A stretch of DNA of 64,000 bases, taken from CAMBRQ01 sp945870325. GTDB lineage: Bacteria > Bacillota > Clostridia > Lachnospirales > Lachnospiraceae. Location: assembly GCF_050313795.1 (NCBI RefSeq), contig NZ_JBNPMC010000018.1:1-64000 (forward strand), read 5' to 3'. The translations under genes were made by a program, and so were the position numbers. A model generated the notes under the pieces. That model saw nothing but the letters and a program-made list of their open reading frames with translations. It did no database searches and was not told the origin of the DNA. This document shows, in pieces, positions 1 through 6,484 of this stretch; the first letter of the stretch is position 1; every line of letters begins with the position of its first letter.

Positions 1-35
1 TATAAATATTACACAAGATAGGATGATTTATATAA

Positions 36-51
36 AAGGGAATATTCCCTG
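36..51 (-). terminator. possible weak terminator of hsp20
   Basis: On the minus strand, downstream of the hsp20 stop, there is a self-complementary GGGAATATTCCC followed by TTTTAT. The stem is short and nearly loop-free, so this is a tentative call. Confidence 0.25.
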
Positions 52-106
52 ACAACATGGGACCGAGCCCCTCTATAATGAAAATAGTGTGTTGGTTAGG
101 TAAAGA

Positions 107-532
107 TTATTCAATTGTAATCAGTTTAGGCTGCTCTTCCTGTTTCTGTATTTCTTTTGGAAATCTCAGATGAAGAACTCCGTCTTTGAAAGCAGCTTTG
201 ATATCTTCCTGGGTGAGAGCATCACCTACGTAGAAACTTCTGTTGCAGGTTCCTGTATAACGCTCTTTGTGAACGCAGTTGCCTTTCGCATCTTTCTCTT
301 CTTTGGTCTCATTCTTATGAGCGGTAATGGTAAGATAGCCATCCTTCAGATCCGCTTTGATATCCTCTTTCGCATATCCCGGAAGTTCCATCTCGATCAG
401 ATAGTTGCCGTCTTTTTCATGAATGTCTGTCTTCATAATCTGAGCAGATGAACGGTCATAAGAATGTGTAAAGAATGGATCACTGAACATATCATCGAAT
501 AAATTGTTAAAACCTCTGTTTGCAAGTAACAT
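107..532 (-). CDS. hsp20: Hsp20 / alpha-crystallin small heat shock protein
   Basis: ATP-independent holdase chaperone that binds unfolding proteins in the cytosol. The 141-residue product has a short N-terminal arm (MLLANRGFNNLFDDMF), an alpha-crystallin domain from about residue 33 (IEMELPGYAKEDIKADL, then DGVLHLRFPK) and a C-terminal I-x-I type tail (LITIE) used in oligomerisation. The reading frame is open further upstream, but the start at 532 is preceded by AAGGAGG at good spacing, so the shorter form is chosen. It is a single gene with its own promoter overlapped by a CIRCE operator, so HrcA repression and heat induction are expected. The assignment is secure; the client range is unknown. 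Confidence 0.95.
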   Translation of the reverse strand: MLLANRGFNNLFDDMFSDPFFTHSYDRSSAQIMKTDIHEKDGNYLIEMELPGYAKEDIKADLKDGYLTITAHKNETKEEKDAKGNCVHKERYTGTCNRSFYVGDALTQEDIKAAFKDGVLHLRFPKEIQKQEEQPKLITIE

Positions 533-620
533 AAAACATTCCTCCTTAAAATAGTCCCTTATTGTGATTAGTATATCCAATAAGGTATGTGAATTATTAA
601 TTGTTTTATTTGCTATAGTT

Positions 621-651
621 ATTATATAACACATATTTTGGCACTCGTCAA
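621..651 (-). promoter_or_regulatory. hsp20 promoter
   Basis: On the minus strand TTGACG (651-646) is followed by TATATA/TATAAT (628-621) at 17-19 bp. The -35 lies inside the CIRCE spacer, so repressor binding would block RNA polymerase. Confidence 0.65.
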
Positions 652-664
652 GTGTGAGTGCTAA
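638..664. promoter_or_regulatory. CIRCE operator (HrcA binding site)
   Basis: The dyad GCACTC (641-646), 9-nt spacer, GAGTGC (656-661), with flanking TTG and TAA, matches the CIRCE consensus TTAGCACTC-N9-GAGTGCTAA except one base. It sits on the hsp20 promoter. CIRCE usually controls groESL and dnaK; here it indicates that this hsp20 belongs to the HrcA regulon. hrcA is not in the window. Confidence 0.9.
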
Positions 665-720
665 TAAAATTGTGAAAAAAGTGTGAATTTAATTCATGAA
701 GAGTAATTCGTAAGGTGTAC

Positions 721-766
721 GGCAGAGAGGGGCAGTATGGGAGTTCACATCCGGCTCCTCTCTGCC
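721..766. repeat. short left-end stem-loop of element A
   Basis: GGCAGAGAGG (721-730) pairs perfectly with CCTCTCTGCC (757-766) around a 26-nt loop. The same basal stem opens the giant left hairpin of element B (42939-43182). In this copy the giant arms are absent, so it is either a deleted or an empty form. Confidence 0.7.
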
Positions 767-912
767 TGATATACTTATGTGTAACTCTTAATGAACTGGG
801 AGTTTTCTTTATTCCCCTACACTTCCAATCTGTTATCCCGCCGACACCGCTCCACACATATTTCCACCGGAATCCCCCCAATGGAGATAATCTTGAGATT
901 TCGGAGATGTCA

Positions 913-1157
913 GGTGCAAGGGCAGGGAAGGTGTGGGCTGTAGCCGTATCATGAGCCTTAGACCCCGTTACAGAAAAAGATACCGTCAGTTCGTACGAAA
1001 CCAGGACCACAAGTCCTGGTTTCGAGGGCATCTGAGTCGTAAGGCCATCAAGGGCTTACGGCGAATATGCCCGGTTAGAACCGACGGTATCTTTTTCTGT
1101 AACGAGGTCTTGGCGAAATGATCCGGTTACAGTTTACACCTTCCCTGCCCTTGCACC
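913..1157 (+). other. giant three-way-junction hairpin, right end of element A
   Basis: The outer stem P1 is 913-992 with 1078-1157: the basal 22 bp and a 22-bp block (966-987 with 1083-1104) are perfect, the rest is mostly paired. Inside are P2, a 12-bp hairpin (CGAAACCAGGAC 996-1007 with 1013-1024, loop CACAA), and P3, a 6-bp stem (GGGCAT 1026-1031 with ATGCCC 1067-1072). P3 leads through an internal loop (CTGAGT opposite GCGAAT) to P4 (CGTAAG 1038-1043 with CTTACG 1055-1060, loop ATCAA). GGT (1073-1075) joins P3 back to P1. The same plan with different sequence recurs at 43682-43929 and, on the minus strand, at 42939-43182. It could act as DNA or as RNA; the function is unknown. Confidence 0.85.
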
Positions 1158-1186
1158 GTACATTTTCAAAAATCTATTTTTCTACA

Positions 1187-2569
1187 TTAAATTCGCTCTT
1201 CAATCGGAAGAAAACTTCCATGCGCCCCAACGTATTTGTAAGCCGGACGAATAATCTTGCTTGCATTGATTAATTCCTCCAGGCGGTGAGCGCTCCATCC
1301 CGGCATACGTGCAATAGCGAAGATCGGAGTGAACAACTCCTGCGGGATGCCAAGCATTGTATATACAAAACCACTGTAAAAGTCTACATTGGCACAGACA
1401 TTCTTGAATAACCTGCGGTGTTCCATGATCAACTGACCAGCAAGACGTTCTACCAATTCATAGAGAGCGAATTCCTCCATTAATCCCTTTTCTTCTGCCA
1501 GAGCTTTGGCATATCTCTTTAGGATTACCTCACGGGGATCAGACAGTGTATAGACAGCATGTCCCATACCATAGATCAGACCGGAGCGGTCGAATGCATC
1601 TTTATTCAGGATTTTTTTAAGGTAAGAAGCAACTTCTTCTTCATCCGTCCAGTTCTGGATGTGCGCTTTGATATCGGCGAACATATTCTGCACTTTCAGA
1701 TTAGCACCGCCATGGCGGGGACCTTTCAGTGAGCCGATCGAAGCAGCGACAGAAGAATAAGTGTCTGTTCCGGAGGAGGTTACTACATGTGTTGTGAAAG
1801 TTGAGTTGTTACCACCGCCATGTTCAGCATGGAGAATCAAAGCGATATCCAATACCTTCGCTTCAAGTTCCGTATACACACTGTCAGGACGCAGCATAAG
1901 TAATATATTTTCAGCGAGTGATAGTCCTTTTTGTGGATTGCGGATGAATAGCGTTTCATCCCTGCGGAAATGCCGATAAGAATGATAGGAATAAACCGCA
2001 ATCAATGGGAGTTTGGCAATCAGTTCCAGTGACTGTCGCAGTACATTGCCGGCAGCAATGCTTTCAGGATCGGAATCATATGTATATAATGTAAGGATAC
2101 ACCGCTGCATAGCATTCATGATATTTTCATTCGAAGCCTTCATGACAACGTCACGGACAAAGCGTCCGCCTAACTCTTGTAATTCGAACATAACGTCAAG
2201 AAACATGTTAAGTTCCTGCTGTGTTGGCAATTTGCCGAACAAAAGCAGGTAGATTGTTTCCTCGAATCCATATTTCCGTCCTTCTAATCCGGCAACAATA
2301 TCAGTCACGTCAATTCCCTGATAATATAACTTCCCTTCCGCAGGAATCTGACGCCCATTCACCAGATTATAAGCACAGACATCTGAGATCTCCGTAAGTC
2401 CTGTTAACACACCTTTTCCGGCAGAATCACGCAGCCCCCTCTTTACATCATATTCAATATAAAGATTAGGGTCGATCCGATGATTCTTCATCAACTCTTC
2501 CTCAAGCCTGTCAAATCCCTCTTTTAAAATTCCATTCTCCTCCACATTCTGCATTCCATTCTCTCCCAT
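1187..2569 (-). CDS. gltA: citrate (Si)-synthase family enzyme
   Basis: Condenses oxaloacetate and acetyl-CoA to citrate; in fermentative clostridia this normally feeds the oxidative half-cycle toward 2-oxoglutarate and glutamate. The 460-residue product has family motifs: HAEHGGGNNSTFTTHVVTSS with a catalytic His, KGPRHGGANLK, and GMGHAVYTLSDPR. The start at 2569 (MGENGMQN) has GGAGG 5 nt upstream; in-frame ATGs at 2581 and 2602 lack a good site. The gene is divergent from leuCD. Its last codons (CGA ATT TAA) run into the end of element A, so the stop codon and final Ile come from the element. A hairpin plus T-run in the 5' leader suggests attenuation. Confidence 0.95.
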   Translation of the reverse strand: MGENGMQNVEENGILKEGFDRLEEELMKNHRIDPNLYIEYDVKRGLRDSAGKGVLTGLTEISDVCAYNLVNGRQIPAEGKLYYQGIDVTDIVAGLEGRKYGFEETIYLLLFGKLPTQQELNMFLDVMFELQELGGRFVRDVVMKASNENIMNAMQRCILTLYTYDSDPESIAAGNVLRQSLELIAKLPLIAVYSYHSYRHFRRDETLFIRNPQKGLSLAENILLMLRPDSVYTELEAKVLDIALILHAEHGGGNNSTFTTHVVTSSGTDTYSSVAASIGSLKGPRHGGANLKVQNMFADIKAHIQNWTDEEEVASYLKKILNKDAFDRSGLIYGMGHAVYTLSDPREVILKRYAKALAEEKGLMEEFALYELVERLAGQLIMEHRRLFKNVCANVDFYSGFVYTMLGIPQELFTPIFAIARMPGWSAHRLEELINASKIIRPAYKYVGAHGSFLPIEERI

Positions 2570-2585
2570 AGATACCTCCATCTTC

Positions 2586-2636
2586 CAAAAAACAAAAAAC
2601 ACCTATTACATTACATCCTTGTAACTAATTGGTGTT
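2586..2636 (-). terminator. leader terminator / attenuator upstream of gltA
   Basis: On the minus strand AACACC (636-631 side) pairs with GGTGTT (603-598 side), extended by ATTA/TAAT and TTACA/TGTAA, followed directly by TTTTTTG and TTTTTT. It lies between the predicted transcription start (about 2657) and the gltA ribosome site, so it would stop transcripts before the gene unless antagonised. It could instead be a repressor dyad. Confidence 0.5.
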
Positions 2637-2663
2637 GATTAACAAATACATGAATTCTCACCT

Positions 2664-2692
2664 ATTCTACACGAAAACTTGCCATAATACAA
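2664..2692 (-). promoter_or_regulatory. gltA promoter
   Basis: TTGTAT (692-687) and TAGAAT (669-664) on the minus strand with a 17-bp spacer. Confidence 0.5.
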
Positions 2693-2838
2693 GAATTTTT
2701 TTCCGCTTTATACATTTTCCTGCATTTTTATACTCTTGCTGCAAACATCACATCTTCCATATGCATTAGTTTCTGCACTGCATACACTGTCCGGAATAAA
2801 AAATCCTTGATAGTTCTTACCTTCTTCCAGATTCTTTC

Positions 2839-2868
2839 TTGCATCACAATATTTACCTGTGTTAGAAT
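2839..2868 (+). promoter_or_regulatory. leuCD-thrC promoter
   Basis: TTGCAT (2839-2844) and TAGAAT (2863-2868), 18-bp spacer, about 40 bp before the leuC start. Confidence 0.5.
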
Positions 2869-2907
2869 AGCACGTAAGATTAATCAGAAGAATAGGAGGT
2901 TGTCGTG

Positions 2908-4182
2908 ATGGGAATGACAATGACGCAGAAAATATTGGCGGCTCATGCAGGACTTGACTCTGTGGTAGCCGGACAATTAATAGAAGCGAAATTAGACGTA
3001 GTTATGGCGAATGATATTACCGGACCAATGGCACTGCCAATTTTCAGAGAGATGGCTGAGAATGTATTTGATAAGGATAAAGTTGTACTGGTACCGGATC
3101 ATTTTACACCGAATAAGGATATCAAATCAGCAGAGAATTCCAAATCCATCAGAGAATTCGCAAGAGAGCAGGGACTTACCTGGTACTTTGAGCAGGGGAA
3201 ATCCGGTGTGGAACATGCGATTCTGCCGGAGGCAGGAGTCGTAGTTGGCGGAGAGTGTATTATCGGTGCTGACTCACATACATGTACATATGGAGCATTA
3301 GGAGCATTCTCAACGGGTGTTGGAACTACTGATATTGCAACAGGAATGGCAACCGGAGAATTATGGTTCAAGGTTCCAAGTGCGCTGAAGTTTGTCCTGA
3401 CCGGAAAACCGGGACCGTATGTCAGTGGTAAAGATGTAATTATTCATATCATTGGCAAGATTGGCGTAGACGGAGCACTGTATAAGTCTATGGAATTTGT
3501 TGGAGACGGTATTGCGAACCTGTCTATGGATGATCGTTTTACTATGGCGAATATGGCAATTGAAGCTGGCGCTAAGAATGGAATCTTCCCGATTGATGAG
3601 AAAGCAGAAGCATATATGAAGGAGCATTCTAAGAAAGAATATAAGATCTATACAGCAGATGAAGACGCTGAATATGATGAGGTTATTGAGATTGATCTGT
3701 CAGAAGTCCGTCCGACCGTTGCGTTTCCGCATCTTCCAGGCAATGCTAAGACGATTGATGAGATCGAGGCAATGGATCCAATTAAGATCAATCAGGTAGT
3801 GATCGGTTCCTGTACCAATGGAAGAATGGAAGATATGAGAAAGGCGGCGGCAATCCTTAAGGGACATACGGTTCATGAGGATGTGCGTGTTATGGTAATT
3901 CCGGCAACACAGAAGATCTATAAGCAGTGTATTGCAGAAGGGCTCCTGGACATCTTCGTAGACGCCGGATGTGCAGTTAATACACCGAGCTGCGGACCTT
4001 GTATGGGTGGTCATATGGGTGTTATGGCAGCAGGCGAGAGATGTGTGTCCACGACGAACCGTAACTTTGTAGGAAGAATGGGACATGTGGATTCCCTAAT
4101 CTATCTTGCTTCTCCAGAAGTGGCAGCGGCAAGCGCAATCGCAGGATGTATTGCGAATCCAGAGAAAGTAGGTGACAGATAA
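2908..4182 (+). CDS. leuC: 3-isopropylmalate dehydratase large subunit (LeuC/HacA type)
   Basis: [4Fe-4S] hydro-lyase subunit that with LeuD isomerises 2- to 3-isopropylmalate in leucine synthesis; the family also includes homoaconitase-like enzymes. It is 424 residues, usual for the short archaeal/clostridial type. Cluster ligands are visible: Cys in VIGSCTNGR and the pair in TPSCGPCMGG; GADSHTCTYGALG is the aconitase-fold motif. AGGAGG lies 8 nt before the ATG at 2908 (a GTG at 2905 is the alternative). leuD follows with a TAATG overlap, then thrC. leuA and leuB are not nearby while gltA is divergently adjacent, so a role on citrate or a related acid cannot be excluded; the leucine role is preferred on family grounds. 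Confidence 0.88.
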   Translation: MGMTMTQKILAAHAGLDSVVAGQLIEAKLDVVMANDITGPMALPIFREMAENVFDKDKVVLVPDHFTPNKDIKSAENSKSIREFAREQGLTWYFEQGKSGVEHAILPEAGVVVGGECIIGADSHTCTYGALGAFSTGVGTTDIATGMATGELWFKVPSALKFVLTGKPGPYVSGKDVIIHIIGKIGVDGALYKSMEFVGDGIANLSMDDRFTMANMAIEAGAKNGIFPIDEKAEAYMKEHSKKEYKIYTADEDAEYDEVIEIDLSEVRPTVAFPHLPGNAKTIDEIEAMDPIKINQVVIGSCTNGRMEDMRKAAAILKGHTVHEDVRVMVIPATQKIYKQCIAEGLLDIFVDAGCAVNTPSCGPCMGGHMGVMAAGERCVSTTNRNFVGRMGHVDSLIYLASPEVAAASAIAGCIANPEKVGDR

Positions 4183-4676
4183 TGAAGGCATTAGGACATG
4201 TATTTAAATATGGCGATAACGTAGATACAGACGTTATCATTCCGGCAAGATATCTGAATTCTTTTGATGCACAGGAACTGGCAAGCCATGCAATGGCTGA
4301 TATTGATCCGGAATTCGTGAATAAGGTGAAACCAGGGGATCTGATTGTGGCGGATAAGAATTTTGGATGCGGTTCTTCCAGAGAACATGCGCCGCTTTGC
4401 TTGAAGACAGCGGGAGTTAGTTGCGTAATTGCGGAGACATTTGCCAGAATCTTCTACAGAAATGCAATCAATATCGGACTCCCGATCATCGAATGTCCGG
4501 AAGCAGCGAAAGGTATTGAAGCAGGAGATGAAGTGGAAGTGGACTTTGACAGCGGCAAGATCTATAACCGTACCAAAGGAACCCAGTTCCAGGGTCAGCC
4601 ATTCCCGGAATTCATGCAGAAACTGATTGCGGCAGGCGGACTAGTGAAGTATACTAATAGCAAAAAAGCGGACTAA
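4182..4676 (+). CDS. leuD: 3-isopropylmalate dehydratase small subunit
   Basis: Swivelling-domain partner of LeuC. The 164-residue product has DNVDTDVIIPARYL near the N terminus and FGCGSSREHAPLCLK, the substrate-binding segment, around residues 66-81. The specificity loop reads YLNS; the YL start is typical of isopropylmalate isomerase-type subunits, whereas canonical aconitases differ here. The ATG overlaps the leuC stop (TAATG), giving translational coupling. thrC follows after 24 bp. Confidence 0.9.
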   Translation: MKALGHVFKYGDNVDTDVIIPARYLNSFDAQELASHAMADIDPEFVNKVKPGDLIVADKNFGCGSSREHAPLCLKTAGVSCVIAETFARIFYRNAINIGLPIIECPEAAKGIEAGDEVEVDFDSGKIYNRTKGTQFQGQPFPEFMQKLIAAGGLVKYTNSKKAD

Positions 4677-4700
4677 AGAATGATAGAAGGGTGAAAAAAG

Positions 4701-6188
4701 ATGAATCTACATTACAAAAGTACAAGAAATTCGAATCTTAAGGTAACAGCTTCTGAAGCGATTCTGACAGGGCTTGCTCCGGACGGAGGATTGTTTGTGC
4801 CGGAAGAGCTTCCGGTTCTGGATGTCTCTATGGATCAGTTGAAGGATATGTCTTATCAGGAAACTGCATATGCGGTTATGAAGCAGTTCCTGACTGACTT
4901 TACAGAGGAAGAATTGAAGAACTGTATTGGTAAGGCTTATGACAGCAAGTTTGATACGGAAGAGATTGCGCCTCTGGTAAAAGTAGATGATACGTATTAT
5001 CTGGAATTGTTCCACGGAGCAACGATTGCATTCAAGGACATGGCATTATCCATCCTGCCACATCTTCTGACTACATCTGCGAAGAAGAATCATGTGGAGA
5101 ATGAGATTGTAATCCTGACTGCAACTTCAGGAGATACCGGCAAGGCGGCTATGGCAGGATTCGCGGATGTGGAAGGGACCAGAATTATTGTATTCTATCC
5201 TAAGAATGGTGTCAGCAAGGTACAGGAACTCCAGATGGTGACGCAAAAGGGAAGTAATGTAGACGTTGTTGCAATTCACGGTAATTTTGACCATGCGCAG
5301 AGTGGCGTGAAAGCCATGTTCGAGAATCAGGAACTTGCAAAGGAACTGGCGGGCAAGGGCTACCAGTTCTCTTCTGCGAATTCTATTAATATCGGACGTC
5401 TGGTTCCGCAGGTGGCATATTATGTCTACGCTTATGCGAAACTTCTGGCGAATGAAGAGATTGCTGACGGAGAGAAGATCAATGTAGTGGTTCCGACAGG
5501 GAATTTTGGTAATATTCTGGCTGCTTATTATGCGAAGCAGATGGGAGTGCCGATTGATAAGCTGATCTGTGCTTCGAATGAGAATAAAGTTCTGTTTGAT
5601 TTCTTTGAGACGGGCACTTATGACAAGAACAGGGAGTTCATGCTTACATCATCCCCGTCTATGGATATTTTGATTTCCAGCAATCTGGAACGTCTGATTT
5701 ATCTGATCGCAGGTGAAGATTCAGAGAAGACGAAGGAACTGATGGAAGAATTGAAGAATGGCGGAAGTTATACCATTACATCTGATATGAAGGATAGACT
5801 TGCTGATTTTGCAGCAGGCTTCGCTTCAGAAGAGAAGACAGCAGAGAGTATCAAGGCAGTATATGACAAGACCGGATATGTTATGGATACGCATACTGCA
5901 GTTGCTTCCTATGTCTGCGGACAATACAAAGAAGAGAGTAAAGATGGGCGGAAGTGCGTGATTGCCTCTACTGCAAGTCCATACAAATTTGTGAAGAGCG
6001 TTATGACTGCAATTGATGATAAATATGCATCAGCGGATGAATTCAGGTTGTTAGAGGAACTGCAGAGTGTCTCAGGGGTTACCATGCCTCAGGCAATTAA
6101 GGACATTCTGGATGCACAGGTGCTTCATACTCTGGAATGTGATGCAGACAAGATGGAAGAGACGGTAAAAGGAATTCTTAAACTGTAA
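4701..6188 (+). CDS. thrC: threonine synthase
   Basis: PLP enzyme converting O-phosphohomoserine to threonine and phosphate. The 495-residue length fits the long subfamily. The PLP lysine lies in HGATIAFKDMALS (about residue 113); TATSGDTGKAAMAGF is the phosphate-binding stretch and VVPTGNFGNILAAYYA the second conserved block. An AGAAGGG-type ribosome site precedes the ATG. It is last in the leuC-leuD-thrC transcript and is followed by a strong terminator. Confidence 0.95.
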   Translation: MNLHYKSTRNSNLKVTASEAILTGLAPDGGLFVPEELPVLDVSMDQLKDMSYQETAYAVMKQFLTDFTEEELKNCIGKAYDSKFDTEEIAPLVKVDDTYYLELFHGATIAFKDMALSILPHLLTTSAKKNHVENEIVILTATSGDTGKAAMAGFADVEGTRIIVFYPKNGVSKVQELQMVTQKGSNVDVVAIHGNFDHAQSGVKAMFENQELAKELAGKGYQFSSANSINIGRLVPQVAYYVYAYAKLLANEEIADGEKINVVVPTGNFGNILAAYYAKQMGVPIDKLICASNENKVLFDFFETGTYDKNREFMLTSSPSMDILISSNLERLIYLIAGEDSEKTKELMEELKNGGSYTITSDMKDRLADFAAGFASEEKTAESIKAVYDKTGYVMDTHTAVASYVCGQYKEESKDGRKCVIASTASPYKFVKSVMTAIDDKYASADEFRLLEELQSVSGVTMPQAIKDILDAQVLHTLECDADKMEETVKGILKL

Positions 6189-6250
6189 GTGCCAGTAGTC
6201 TATCTGTGTCCGTAAAAGGATTGGAAAAAACTGATAAAAATTTTTGCACA

Positions 6251-6297
6251 TAAAAATGCAAGATTGGGATGTGAATCTTGCATTTTTATTGATTTTT
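6251..6297 (+). terminator. intrinsic terminator after thrC
   Basis: A perfect 15-bp stem (251-265 with 274-288; arm TAAAAATGCAAGATT), 8-nt loop, then TTGATTTTT. A-rich on the left arm, so it could work in both directions. Confidence 0.85.
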
Positions 6298-6374
6298 GGC
6301 ATAATTATAAAGAACGTTTATATTATAAATGAATTATAACTATAATTGACCTTCGCGAAAACATTGTTAAAGTA

Positions 6375-6403
6375 TTGACTTTTCTATGGGGAAATGCGAT
6401 AAT
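6375..6403 (+). promoter_or_regulatory. pckA promoter
   Basis: TTGACT (6375-6380), 17-bp spacer, GATAAT (6398-6403), about 80 bp before pckA. Confidence 0.6.
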
Positions 6404-6484
6404 AAAGCAAATGTCGCTGTGGAAGTATATTGATACAAAGATACGATGACATAGCGAAAGTGAATATGAAAGAAAAGAGGTTAG

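Larger units (their letters stand above)
685..1194. mobile_element. TIR-bounded non-coding element, copy A
   Basis: A 510-bp element between hsp20 and gltA. Left end GAATTTAATTCATGAAGAG, right end the inverted CTACATTAAATTC; next inside are inverted GTGTACGG (716-723) and CCGTACA (1156-1162). Interior blocks shared with copy B (42904-43966) are a GGCAGAGAGG stem, a block ending GTGTAACTCTTAATGAAC, a block of about 90 bp starting near 822 (CCAATCTGTTA) and the right tail. Between the last two sits a 245-nt hairpin whose sequence is not shared. No credible ORF is present, so it would need enzymes supplied in trans if mobile. The right end overlaps the gltA stop codon. No target duplication is visible. 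The boundaries come from comparing the two copies. Confidence 0.75.

Noticed and set aside
648..1031. Frames of up to 127 codons inside element A
   Set aside because: They cross the palindromic stem, so the two arms encode unrelated mirrored peptides; no ribosome site and no equivalent in element B.
913..1157. Group II intron or known large bacterial RNA
   Set aside because: No reverse transcriptase, no domain V-like catalytic hairpin, and stem sequence is not conserved between copies.
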